From Histoplasma ohiense (lineage: Eukaryota > Ascomycota > Eurotiomycetes > Onygenales > Ajellomycetaceae), in assembly GCA_017607445.1 (NCBI GenBank), contig JAEVHH010000004.1, forward strand, positions 2,976,001 through 3,040,000: 64,000 nucleotides of DNA. The letters are read 5' to 3'. Both the position numbers and the translations under genes were made by a program. Positions 33,462 through 45,167 of this stretch are shown here, one piece after another (positions within the stretch are counted from its first letter, which is position 1; every line of letters begins with the position of its first letter). The notes under the pieces were generated by a model that was not told where the DNA came from, made no database searches, and saw only the letters and a program-made list of their open reading frames with translations.

Positions 33462-36400
33462 TTCTATATCGTGTTTGCTGCTTTTATATAGCCCTGGCAA
33501 ATGCAAACTGAACTCAATCGATTGCCCACGAAGTTCGGGAATGCGGAATGCTGAACGGGGAGAGAGCTACTTAGTATAACCGATGAAGACAAGCACTCGT
33601 AGCACTTTGTTCGAAGTAAATTCGAAATGCGCAAATGGACATGGTACCCTTCTGTATTCCTTCGATACTATTCAGATGTGGCCATTGTTAAATGCTGTTG
33701 CATATTAAGGACAACTCAAAATAATCGTGGATGGTTTGCCGAAAATACTCTCATGTGACATCATCAACTCCGGTTTTTCGCAACCATTGAAATCATCAAG
33801 GAGATATTGAAGGACAGGTTCTTATATTCGAAACTTATGGAATCTTAAGTCTATCTATTTTTGATAGCAACTAGTCATTGTGCAATTTGATGAGTTCCCA
33901 CCCCGAAAGGAGCCCAGAAAGCCCAATTGCACGCAAAATAGTCGAGCAGATATCTCAATATGGAACATGTACCACAGAAGCTCGAGCATCTAGCTCCGGC
34001 CTCCTGAGTGGTTTATTTGACTTCCTGCTCTTCCAGCCTTTCTCCAGTCTACCAATTAACGAGTCGATCTTTTTGCACCATAGCGTGGTATGCCTTTTGG
34101 TTGAAAATCGCCAGCACCTTAGCATCCGTTTAAGCAAAGTTTCTTGAGATTTGCTACCGGCCATTTTTGATGAGGTTGAGACGAAGCAAGAGAAAGAGGA
34201 TATAGCTAACCCTGATAAGGTCTGGCCTACCTTTGATATCTGCATATTATGAGACTGAGGGACGCCCAAGGTTACCATTGTCCTCTTGGACATACCTCAG
34301 CACTCAGTGAGGGGAATATATCATCCTTGACTCGCTGTTTAACGTCTCAAGCTTCGAATTGAGTTCCTGAGATAACATTCGTGAGTACACTCAGAGCTCC
34401 TCCAGGCGCACGAGTTGGACAAAGCTATATCGATCATTAAGCAGCAGCATCTATTTTCTTTTGGTGGCTTTGCAAAACTATTGTATGTACTGTACTTCCA
34501 AAAAATGTGAACTTGCTCATCCTTCACTTCCTCGAATCTTGATCAATCTTCACCTCCATTTTTCTACAGGCAAAGAAGATATTCCAGACGACTTTGATTC
34601 CGATGGACTTCCAGATCATGAAATGTCTCGCGACTCACGAAATTTTGCTGGTTTACGCTTTCTGGTTGTCAATGTATGTGGACATTAATTGGGTATATTA
34701 GGCGTATTGGGGCATCAATTATCACCAGTTTATCATCTAAGGCTTGCGATACATTAAAATAGATGAGGGAATAGCTTTTTTGAGCGGGGTCTAACGAGAC
34801 TGAGCCTTACAAAAACAGAGAAACAGAGACAGATAAAGCAAAGAAAAATAGAGACGAACAACAATGACATTTGAATTGCACATTTTCTTTATTCTTAGGT
34901 CCGCGAGTACACCTAGCACGGTTCCCCATCTACTCCAGATGCTGATATGGTCCATTGTGTTCTAAAATCGCTCCCAGCAATTCTTGGACAATTCAATAAC
35001 TAATTACCTGTTTGCAAAGTAAATGTAACGTAGTCCACGCAAGGATGCATGGGCCAACCACCTATGTACTTCGGACACGATAGCGAGTCCCTTTGCTAAT
35101 GGCTGTTGAAAACGGAAGACAAGACAGCCAAATGGAAAGAATGAAAATATAGGCGGCAACGGCATAGTGGAGTTCATGTTATCGAAGTCTTGTGAGATCT
35201 CTATTAGTGTTTTTGGAAACGAATATTGACCAAGCAGGGAAAGAAGAAGCAATGCAAAAATGAGGGGTCTGACGATTCCCAGATTGGCGTTGGATGATTA
35301 TCATCTAGCCAACTATGAGAACCACCCTTTGTACTTGTGAACTTGGATATATGGAGTTTCATATCATATCGTATCGTGAGGTGAATATTTTGATTTCAAC
35401 ATTAGGTACAGATACTAATCGAGGCACGTCCATGAATATGTGCTTGCACTTGTCACTGAATCCTCTTGGAGTACAGTCGGTAGAGGCTGCGGCCGTGCAA
35501 AAAGTTCAGCACGTCCATTTCAGACGCAATTCTGAAAAAATTGAGAAAACCATGAGCTCTTCATGATATTTAAGGCCAAAGGCCAAAGAGAGAACGGAGA
35601 GAAATTCAGTGACTTAAATATTTAAATCTGCATTGGTATGTAGATTGACGAGTTAGGAGCATGACTCACAAAGGTGTATGAGAGCTATGGCGACCCCCTC
35701 CAAACAACCCCCCCCCCTTCCCCTTCTTCACCCCAGTGTCGGCCTCTCCGTGATTCTAGCATCAAGACTGGGGAGCAAAGACACGTGTCTTCCAACCAAG
35801 CTATCATAGGAAAGAGATTTTGGCTGACTTATGACTTTTCATGACTATTTTTCATCGCAGGAACGTCATTAGGATGTTTTAGCATCCAAAACTGCATGTG
35901 TTTCTGTTCATGGGATATTCAGTTCCAAAAGTGAGTATCAGACTCTTGATTTGCCTCCACGACAAGGAGTCATAACCTCTCTATGTCCACATAGTTCTAA
36001 GGGGTTAGGAAAATGCCGGGTGTTCTGGCATGTTCAAGAAGCACACTGAGGGAGCCTTCCAAATCAGAGAGTTGTCGCGTCCAGCATACCTAGGAAAGGC
36101 TCTTCATTTCAGAAGACAACATGGCTGGTTGACTGACCGTATTTGGAAAACTGGCACAGAATCGGAATCGCAGTTTTCATTCCGAAATCCATTTAGTCGT
36201 CATGATTGAAATCGAGTCTGAGTCGCGGCTCGCGACTCCACCTCCAAACCATTTCCCTGACGCTGCGGATGCAGCGGAACAGCTAAAATGGAATTCCAGA
36301 GCCAGGAGCAAAGGTATGACTCAGAAAGGGTAGTGCACAAACATCCTTTGGAATCCACAGCTCAAACACGAGGCAGGATGCTCTCCTGGAGAAGAAGGTA

Positions 36401-37391
36401 TACAGTGATTGCAGGAATGATGTGTGGTATGGATGCGCAGCGACAAACGATGCAAACAGCACAAATGTCAAACAGAGCAAATGGTGTAAACATGGCTCCT
36501 CCGCATTAGCCTCAACTTTAAAAGCTCCCCAAACGTCATCCACTTCGCCGGCTTGCCACGATGCTCAATGGATGGGCAGCGCGACACCAACAAGGGGCGG
36601 GAAAAGCGGCGAAAATAATGCATTTGGAAGCAGAATGCAGCATCTCACTCGAAGCCAGACGGGGAAGAGAGCGCTCTCTCCCAATTGACTCATTTTTAAT
36701 TTAACGCTAGGCCCTTGCTAACTGAGCGATGCCAAAGGTTTCCGAACATCCTACGTCATCGTCGGTGGAGAGAATGGGGACATTTTTGACGGGCAACTTT
36801 GGGCGGTTGGCGAAGTCAAAGCATCATTACACTTCTCGCCCAACCCTGGTTGAGTTCCTGATCCTCACTGAAGGAGTGGTATAAATCTCTGTTTTATGGG
36901 TCTCTAATAACCAAGATCTCCTCGGCACAAACAAGGTTACTTCCGGAGGAATTTTGGCTGTTGCGATTCCTTGTCCGTATACGAGACTTTGACAATCAGC
37001 AAGCCGCTAACCTGCTTGAGCAGTGACCAACACGGACAACGGACGTCTCTAGGGACTGTCTTAACTCTAGAATCCCATATTGCTTCGACGGCGCGCCACA
37101 CGGACCAGCGGCACATGTCAGAAGCGGTCCCATGTTTGCAAAAACGTTCAGCCCTGGCACTGGATGTGGATCAATGTCTTGATCCTGTTTAAATTTCGTT
37201 AATATAGATATATAAAATATACGTCTCGCTCCTCTCAATGTCAATTTTCTGCCAGCTTCCGTCATTTCGTCATCTCTATCTGTCCTTGATCGGGGAGTAC
37301 CTGATACCTGATTGATATTCACTTCTCATCTCCATACCTTACTTGGCAATTCGTTGTTCTATAGCTTAATTCCTCAGTCGTTTTCTGCAAA
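33462..37391. other. Long gene-poor region upstream of EGT1
   Basis: 3.9 kb with no supportable intact gene. A plus-strand frame at 33878-34252 is open except for a TGA at 34145 and looks like decayed coding sequence; an exon-like fragment follows near 34570-34688. A C10 run lies at 35709-35718 and a CACGTG at 35782-35787. The right end is the EGT1 promoter. Confidence 0.4.
33878..34252 (+). pseudogene. Possible gene relic with internal stop
   Basis: From an ATG at 33878 the frame reads 89 codons to TGA (34145-34147) and resumes in the same frame with DLLPAIFDEVETKQEKED and NPDKVWPTFDICIL before a second TGA. The second block is protein-like (acidic helix). No family is recognised and no splice pair removes the stop. 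It is either a decayed gene or chance. Confidence 0.25.
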
Positions 37392-40300
37392 ATGGCGCCT
37401 TCCAAATTAAGCAGCGTACCTATTATAGACATACATGTCAATGATTTCAAGGACTCACTGGCCAACGAGATCTATACTGGCCTCAAGCCTCCACACGGAG
37501 GAGCAAAGTCCTTACCGACACTCCTTCTCTATAGTACCGAAGGTCTTCGCCGTTTTGAAGATATTACCTACTTGGATGAGTATTATCTAACCAACGCTGA
37601 AATCGAGGTCTTAACCACCCACGCAGCCAGGATAGTCAACCAGCTCCCGGAAAATGCGCAACTACTGGAGCTTGGTAGCGGGTGTGTTCCCTCCAACTAT
37701 CGCCTCCGCGCGAGGATATGAACGAGCCCCAAACTAGCTTCTCCCTGTGACAACTATTTAACTTTACTTCTAGGAATCTCCGCAAGATTAAAATATTGTT
37801 GGACGAGTTTGAACGAAAGAAAAAGGCTGTTGAATATTTTGCTCTTGATCTGTCCCTAGAGGAGCTTCACCGTACATTCGCTGAAATCCCTCCGGGAGGT
37901 TATAAATACGTCCAATGCCGCGGCCTTCACGGAACATATGATGATGCTCTTGCCTGGTTGGCGAAGCCGGAGAATAGACAAAATCCAACCTGTATTATGT
38001 CTATGGGATCATCCATCGGCAATTTTACTCGTCCGGAAGCTGCTCAGTTTTTGAATCGATTTTCGAGGATGCTCGGGCCATCCGATTCCTTCCTTGTTGG
38101 AATAGATGCTTGTAAAAATCCTGACAAAGTGTATAGGGCTTACAACGACAATCATGGCGTGACCAAGGACTTTTACATGATGGGGCTTTCCCACGCCAAT
38201 TCTATCCTCGGATTTCAGGCATTCAAAAAAGAAGATTGGGACGTGGCGTGTCGTTTCGATATGGCAACTGGATCACATAAGGCCTATTATGTTCCAAATA
38301 TGGACGTCTCCTTGGATGGAGTGGTCATGAAAAAGGGTGAAAAGATATTGTTCGAGCAGGCTTTCAAATACGGACCCAAGGAGTGCAAGGACCTGTTTCA
38401 ACGCGCGGGAGTAACGCCAATAGCGCAGTTCGGAAATTGCACTGGTGAATATTGTAAGTTCTTCTTTTCATCGTGGTGGTTTCCCTCCTTCCAACCCGTT
38501 GTATACATATATCGCCTTTCTCAATGCAACCCGAGTGAATTTATAATTTTTGCGCATATCAATATTTTGCCTTTTACAACATCTTTGGCATGCCATTAAT
38601 TGTTTAATAGATGTTCATCTCCTGTCATCCTGCACCTTGGAAATGCCCACTCAAGTCACGGAGTACGTGGCGGATGTAATTCCCAATATTGTAGATTTTG
38701 AAAATCTTTGGAAGATTTGGGATACCGTGACTCTATCTATGATTTCCCGGGATGAACTGCTGTCAAAACCCATTAAGTTAAGAAATGCGTTGATTTTCTA
38801 CCTCGGGCATTCTCCGACTTTCTTTGGTAGGTTCGTGTATTTGTCAGTCATTCTGAGAGGTGTTGCTGAGATCAAAATAGACATCCACCTAACGAGAGCC
38901 ACGGACGGCATCCCGACAGAACCTAAGCACTATCAATCGATATTTGAGCGGGGTATTGATCCAGATGTTGATAACCCGGAGCTTTGCCACGATCATTCTG
39001 ACATCCCAAGCGAATGGCCACACCTTGGAGAGATTCTGACGTACAGAGATGCCGTCCGCAGCCGAGCACGCGCCGTATTAGCGCATGGAGTTAAGACCCG
39101 CCGTTTGGCTGAGGCATTGTGGATTGGCTTCGAGCACGAAGCAATGCATCTGGAAACATTCCTATACATGCTCTTGCAGAGTGACAAAACTCTCCCACCA
39201 CCTGGAGTTCCTCGGCCCAACTTTGAATCTCTCGCCCACCAATCTGCGTTAGAATCAAGGGAAAGTTCCTGGTTCACTATTCCCGAGCAACAGGTATCCA
39301 TTGGCCTACATGATCCGGATGATCATGTTATCCCAAAGCACTCTTTTGGTTGGGATAATGAAAAACCCAAGAGGATGGTGAACGTTCCTGCATTTGCTGC
39401 ACAAGCCCGGCCTATTACGAATGGAGAATATGCGAAATACTTAGAACAGCACCATATTTCATCCATACCAGCGTCCTGGATTGACCTTGTCCCGAAGACA
39501 GCTGATGTTAGGCGGAATGGTTATGGCAATTGTAACGGCTATTCTACCAACGGGCATAGGCAACTTGACTCCGGCGCTAGTAACGAGTTTCTGGAGAGGT
39601 TTGCAATTCGCACTGTCTTTGGACCAGTACCTTTGAAATGGGCACTTGACTGGCCCGTGATGGCTTCGTTCAATGAGCTTCAAGGATATGCAGAGTCTAT
39701 GAGCTGCAGGATTCCTACCTTTGAAGAGGTTCGAAGTATTTACCAGTACTCCACGTTTCTTAAATCATTAGAGGACGATGGAGCGCTTCGTTTAATGAAT
39801 GGGAATGGGCATGGGTAAGCAGTTAATATGTACCAGCTGAAGTAATACTTTAAATTACTACTGACTTGGGGTTAAAGCAGCCACCGAAATGCCAGGGTTG
39901 TGAAGACCTTAGATAAATCAGTTGAACCCCCCGCGGAAGACGCCCACGGCAATCCTCGCACACCGGATCACCAGCCTGTTCAATCCCCTTCAACAAACCC
40001 CATGCCAGTGTTTATTGATCTCGACGACAATTGCAACGTCGGGTTCAAACACTGGCACCCTACCCCAGTCACCAAACACGGGAACAGGCTTTCCGGACAG
40101 AGTGAACTGGGGGGCGTCTGGGAATGGACAAGCACTCCCCTGCATGCACATGAGGGGTTCAAATCTATGGAGCTTTATCCAGGATATTCAGGTAATTGAG
40201 ACTATGGTCCTTCATTTTTTTTTTATTTTTGTAACTATTGACAATCTATTAAATAGCCGACTTTTTCGATGGAAAACATAATATCGTTTTGGGGGGCTCT

Positions 40301-40483
40301 TGGGCAACCCATCCTCGAATCGCTGGCCGAACAACATTGTGAGGCATTTCCATCCTTTCTTATCGCATCATGCAAAAAGGGTTCACGGTTTTGCTGACAT
40401 GCTGTTTCATATACAGTGTGAACTGGTTCCAACGCAAATACATCTATGTATGGGCAGGTGCACGTCTGGTTCGGGATATCTGA
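37392..40483 (+). CDS. egt1: Ergothioneine biosynthesis protein EGT1 (histidine trimethyltransferase / hercynylcysteine sulfoxide synthase)
   Basis: Seven exons: 37392-37681, 37774-38453, 38611-38826, 38881-39814, 39881-40191, 40257-40338, 40417-40483, giving 859 aa (Neurospora EGT-1 is 876). Residues 1 to about 350 are the SAM-dependent EgtD-like methyltransferase: QLLELGSG|N crosses the first splice, then MSMGSSIGNF and GIDACKNPDKV. A DinB-like iron site follows, EHEAMHLE (HX3HXE, about residue 480), and then the FGE-sulfatase-like domain with GGVWEWTS, VLGGSWATHPR and WFQRKYIYVWAGARLVRD. The enzyme trimethylates histidine to hercynine and joins it oxidatively to cysteine, the first two steps to the antioxidant ergothioneine. 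The intron 38827-38880 is 54 nt, stopless and in frame, so it can be mistaken for coding sequence; removing it restores FFDIHLTRAT. Confidence 0.96.
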
Positions 40484-41009
40484 GAGAATTTCGTTTTTGA
40501 GTTGCGCGAGTTCGCCAAGTGCGAAGGCAACGGTTCTGTCCTCATTATTGACATATCTATTTTGCCTCCAAAGAGGAAATAAGATTCCGCATTGATATGC
40601 AGGATAAGTATACAATAAAATTTGGGGTGGATAATATCGATTAATACATCAGTTATTTTCTCTTGCTATTTATTCTGCTGCTTCCTTTTTATTTTTTTAT
40701 TCGTTTTATTTTTATACCTCTGAATCTATGCAAAATGGTGCTCCTGCTTTCGATCGCATGGTATTTAATTATCTAACAGGGGGTGGATAATATAATTGCT
40801 AGGCCAGAGCACTGCACAATGTATGAGAGAAATCAAATTGTGAAATGGTTCCACAGAAAAGGACAAAATGGGTATAACTCGAGATTATAAATAGTACCAG
40901 GTAAGGCTAAACTAAGGCCGGGGACAATGCAGCCCCACGAGAGCAGTTCATTGGATCTAATCGCAGCACGCACAGCATCGTATTCGCATAAAAACGAGCC
41001 CAGAGGTCG
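40484..41009. other. Convergent intergenic region
   Basis: 526 bp, T-rich near 40680-40720, between EGT1 and the TMEM19-like gene. No other feature. Confidence 0.5.
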
Positions 41010-42325
41010 CTACATGATGTACGATGCAACAACCATGGCGGAAATGCTCATTGTTGCCGCCATCAAAAGGTTGATTTGATTATTGTCAAACAAATCATAT
41101 CCAGCCTCAATCTTGCGGCTTTCATGCTCCAGATCAGGAGAGCTTCCCAAGCTAGAAGAAGAATCGTGACGCTTCCTCAGAGATGGCCCAGAAGTCAAGG
41201 TATTCGCAATGTCTTCCGCAACACGGATCCTGCTTACATCTCGGTTAGATGGTTCTTCAAGGCCGGTTATTATTGATTCGCCGGGATGCACGAGAACCTA
41301 GAGATGAGGTTGAGCTTTATAAGAACGACAGGTAGTTTGAAAGGTAGATGTCTAATATGACTTACTTTCCGCCCTCCAGCTCCTTCTACAATCTTGCCGG
41401 TACGTTTATCAACAACGCTCGCCTGGAAGAGACCTCCTAGAATGCTATCCACCACGCTTCCTAGCGTACCACATATCGTGATAGCTACAATCCAGAAATA
41501 TTTCTCCCGCCAACCCCAGGCTGTGCCTCCTTCGAAACCTGACTTTGTGGAAGCATCTCCAGGATCGAGGGGGCAGAATGGAAGTATCAAAGATGTCACT
41601 GCAATGATAAAGGCTCCAAGAGCACCTGCCAGGAGCCCTATCACAGTAACGCCTCCATTGGTGCCCGGAGGCACTTTACGGAAAGTTATTGAAGTGATCA
41701 GCCTGGGCTGGCTTTTGGAAAGTATCCCAAGTTCACTCGAAAATGTATCTGCAGCTACGACAGCGTAGTGCCTGTTGCATTTGATAAATCAGTATATGTA
41801 AATGACGTCGAACATGCAAACTTCTTTTGCCATTAGAGAGTTGGGCTTACGCGGTAATCCCCACCATGAAATAATCTCCCCCGTACGGAAAACAGTAAGA
41901 CCCTGGCCGATTTTCTTGATGTGATCGAGCTAGATCAAGAAGAATTAAAATTGACGCGACGACAGAGTTTGCTAGCACCTGGACATGAGTTCTAGCTCCC
42001 TCCCCTCCAAGGTATCCAGATGAAGATACAGTCAGTCTAGACTTGACATCATGTTTTATCTGGACATACATGACCGTCGTCAGCAAATACCCTCAGCTTC
42101 AATGTAATTAAGCAGACCGGTCAGTGGAATAAACCTCACCTTCGTAACGTAAGTCCCGCTCAAAAAGAAGACGACGAGGAAGGCAAACGGCGCAGAGCAT
42201 GGATGTAATGCATGAACCACAGCCGTGAGCGTGGCAGCAACTATGCCAACCGGTGTTAGGGACTTCCGAGACCAGGCTCGATACACCAGAGCCAGAGTCG
42301 CAGGCACCGCAATGATCGGCTTCAT
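41010..42325 (-). CDS. TMEM19/DUF92 family integral membrane protein
   Basis: Exons 42325-42140, 42059-41851, 41771-41366 and 41297-41010 give 362 aa. The start MKPIIAVPATLALVYRAWS is the usual fungal N-terminus. Conserved DUF92 features follow: TK|IKHDVKSRL, GGEGARTHVQVLANS, ADTFSSELGILSKSQPRL and VPPGTNGGVTVIGLLAG, with about seven membrane segments and an AMVVASYIM tail segment. The C-terminal 100 residues include a Ser-rich stretch typical of fungal members. The family includes plant VTE6 (phytyl-phosphate kinase) and bacterial COG1836 proteins; its fungal role is not established. The start is 497 bp from the divergent radical-SAM gene. Confidence 0.9.
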
Positions 42326-42821
42326 GATTGAGAATTCTATATTTTGATCTAATAGGTTACACAGAAGGAAACCTCATGGTCAAGTTGTACATTCGTAATT
42401 ATAACCGAGTTTTGCAAGTTCTATTGGCGTCTCAGCATGGTACGTCTAGCAATACTTTTGTCCTGAACAAGCATCATACGTACCCTGGCGTCCAAGAAAT
42501 CTTGAAATAAGGTAAAGCATATAGACAATTCTACAACTTCACAAGTCAATGAGACATTGTCACCAAATATATTGATTTCATCTGTAGATTGTCCGCTGTT
42601 GTCAGGAAGCGGTTGAGGCGGAGAGGCTGAAAATAGACTCCGAGTGGTTGCATTGCGGTACACTAGTCTGTAATGGGAAAAACTAGCGCCATTTTTGATG
42701 TATGACGTAATCCCGCGGTCCAACTCGCGACCTTCATCAGGTCCAACGGCGAGATAAGCAACTTGAAGTTGATAGCAATAGAATACAAAACATATCACAT
42801 GAGGCATGAAGTTCTTCTAAA
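42326..42821. promoter_or_regulatory. Divergent upstream region of TMEM19-like and radical-SAM genes
   Basis: 496 bp shared by two divergent genes. A minus-strand 128-codon ATG frame (42807-42421) fills most of it; its start lies 14 bp from the radical-SAM start codon. Whether it is coding is unresolved. Confidence 0.4.
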
Positions 42822-43985
42822 ATGCCACTGAGGCCTATACCTTTGGCCCTCAAAACTCTAACGCGACCCTTCCCTGTTCTCAGCCGTGCTTGCGAAAGCC
42901 GCTCAGTGCATCTAGCACCCCCTTATCTCCTTGATGAATATATACCACGACATCAACTTTTATCATCAGTGGATGCAGCAAAGAAGCGCTCTAAGGCATA
43001 TTCCCATTTGAGGAACTGCAATTTGTGCCCCCGACTATGCGGAGTAAACCGGTACGAAAAGACAGGTTATTGTCTAATACCTGGAGAGACTGTGAAAGTC
43101 AATGTGATTGCGCCGCATTTCGGAGAAGAGCCATGCATTCAGGGGTCAAGAGGGAGCGGCTCAGTGTTCTTCTCGATGTGCAACTTGAGATGCACATTTT
43201 GTCAAAACCACGTTCGTTGTATATTCCTTTCTGGAGGCTTGATCCCGCTCGCCGGACACGTTGAACATTGGCTAACAATGCACATACCACAGGACATTTC
43301 ACACCAACGTAATGGATTTAATCTAACACCAGAGGAGTTGGCAGAGTGGATGTTAAAATTACAGAACGTAGGGCAGGTCCACAATATCAACTTTGTCACC
43401 CCGGAACATGTAGTTCCACAGGTGGCTCTGGCGATCCTCACCGCTGCGGACATGGGTCTCAAAATACCTATCATATACAATACGTCTGCATTTGACTCTT
43501 TAGAATCCATAGCTCTACTAGACGGTCTCATCGATATATACCTTCCAGATTTCAAAGTCTGGAAGACCAGTTCTTCCAAGCGGCTCTTGAAGGCAGATAA
43601 CTATACTGAAACGGCGATGGAGAGCATCAAAGCGATGCATGCACAAGTTGGGGATTTGAGGTTTACCTCTGACGGTATTGCGAAACGTGGGGTGCTCCTT
43701 CGACATCTAGTAATGCCAGGGATGGAAGATGAAGGGCGGGAGATCGTGCGTTGGCTGGCTGAGAATGTATCGAAGGATTTATATATTCATATTATGGAGC
43801 AGTATCATCCCGATGCTCACGTTGGCAAGAGGCGACGAGGAAAAACTGGTGGCCAAGAGATTCGGTATGCGGAAATCAATCGTGCGATCAATGATAACGA
43901 ACTAGACGCTGTCAAGAACGCGGCTAGGGACGCGGGCCTATGGAGACTGTGTGAGCCAGCGGAGCATGCAAGCTTTTACGTATGA
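42822..43985 (+). CDS. Radical SAM protein, PflX/COG1313-like
   Basis: Exons 42822-43211 and 43293-43985 give 360 aa. The [4Fe-4S]/SAM motif is C120-NLR-C124-TF-C127 (CX3CX2C), preceded by a second cysteine group CNLCPRLCGVNR about 55 residues earlier. An 81-nt intron with GTTCGT donor, CTAAC branch and CAG acceptor is stopless and in frame; removing it gives CQNHDISHQRNGF, the family sequence. The rest carries NINFVTPEHVVPQV and IYLPDFKVW of the TIM barrel. The family is related to pyruvate-formate-lyase activases; the eukaryotic target is unknown. The basic N-terminus (first 30 residues, no acids until E25) could be a mitochondrial presequence, consistent with Fe-S chemistry. Confidence 0.92.
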   Translation: MPLRPIPLALKTLTRPFPVLSRACESRSVHLAPPYLLDEYIPRHQLLSSVDAAKKRSKAYSHLRNCNLCPRLCGVNRYEKTGYCLIPGETVKVNVIAPHFGEEPCIQGSRGSGSVFFSMCNLRCTFCQNHVRCIFLSGGLIPLAGHVEHWLTMHIPQDISHQRNGFNLTPEELAEWMLKLQNVGQVHNINFVTPEHVVPQVALAILTAADMGLKIPIIYNTSAFDSLESIALLDGLIDIYLPDFKVWKTSSSKRLLKADNYTETAMESIKAMHAQVGDLRFTSDGIAKRGVLLRHLVMPGMEDEGREIVRWLAENVSKDLYIHIMEQYHPDAHVGKRRRGKTGGQEIRYAEINRAINDNELDAVKNAARDAGLWRLCEPAEHASFYV

Positions 43986-45167
43986 AAAGTGCATCCCACT
44001 GTAAAAGACATGCTTCTCTTGCAGCGAGTGAATAGCCGCTAATGATAACGACTCCTACAATTAAACAACTGCGAACCTTTTGATTAACCGTTAAAACTGC
44101 CGGTATTGCCGCCGACAGCCCTGCTGCCCCATTCTCCATCATACATCTCGTTGCTCCGAAAACAATCGTCGTTCGAGGCGTCTTCACATTTCAAGCATAT
44201 TCACAGTTGCCCGAGAAGGCAGAAGAAGATACTGTAAGAAGTAACAAATAAAATCTAAGCATTTTCAATCAAAATCAAAACGGCTAAAGCAAAAAGAAGG
44301 GAGAGGGGCGCTATAGCTATAGCCTTTTCGGGTCTTTCGGAGTTCCAACAATAAATCGTTCCTCCCAATAAGGAAATAAATAGAATGCGGGAGGTTGGCT
44401 CTTCAAAGCGGATTGACAGCCTTAGAAGATCACGTTCGCGACTGAACATCGGTATCGCTTAAAGCATGTTTTTTTCTACGGTAGCATTTTCGTTTTGCCA
44501 CACTGCCATATGGGACAACATAGGGATGTTGAAAAATTCTTGCTGGGCGGGTGCGAGTGACCAGTGTGTTTGGCGCCTTGACTCTGGCATGGTCCGCGAT
44601 AGAGAAATGAAGGCTCCCATTAAACCGCCCTGGTTGATATGCCAGGTTAAAAATTAAGTTAACTTCCTGAGGATTCTTAATTAGTTAGTAGCTGACTAGA
44701 ACTAGTGGTTATCTGGGGCTGTTTGGGAATGCGGTGCAAAAAGATTGGCTGCCCCCATAACGGCGGCCAATGAGGATCTGTTGAAAAACTATCTGAAGTA
44801 ATTAAATTTTGTAGGAGTGGGAATACCTCAAGGAAGTATAGATACGTGTGACGATGGCTGGAGGAATGTAACGGGGCATTTTCGCCGTTTGCAAAATAAA
44901 CGAAATGTGTTCAACTGCAGATGGATGATTGAATCCGAGGGTGGATTCCACAAAGCTTTCATTTAGCTCTCTTTGACCATAACATCGACTTCTGGGGAGT
45001 CTCCACATGCGGTGGGGCCTGGCCTGTTGAATACTGTGCTTACTTACCTGGATGGAGCCTGTGTGATTTTGTTTCTTCATTTCGGTGAGCAAGCACCAAA
45101 AACCCCCCCGTACGGACCAAACAAGTCCAGAATTCATATTTCCCACCACGGCTTCCCCGCCCCCACC
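43986..45167. other. Intergenic region upstream of the thioesterase
   Basis: 1.2 kb. Contains one small open frame on the minus strand (44255-44449), listed separately. The upstream in-frame extension of the thioesterase opens only at TTG. Confidence 0.45.
44255..44449 (-). CDS. Possible small membrane protein (64 aa)
   Basis: ATG-initiated frame reading MFSRERDLLRLSIRFEEP, then two hydrophobic stretches (SRILFISLLGGTIYCW and IAPLSLLFALAVLILI) before the stop. Composition and the two-helix layout look like a real small membrane protein, but there is no family match and no splice or promoter evidence. Confidence 0.3.
   Translation of the reverse strand: MFSRERDLLRLSIRFEEPTSRILFISLLGGTIYCWNSERPEKAIAIAPLSLLFALAVLILIENA

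Noticed and set aside
37000..40483. Ergothioneine or sulfur gene cluster with neighbours
   Set aside because: The flanking genes (ALDH, TMEM19-like, radical SAM) have no established link; MET5 is 13 kb away and other clusters' genes such as EGT2 are not present.
44973..45167. 65-codon N-terminal extension of the thioesterase
   Set aside because: Opens at TTG and is not similar to the family; the ATG at 45168 has a good context.
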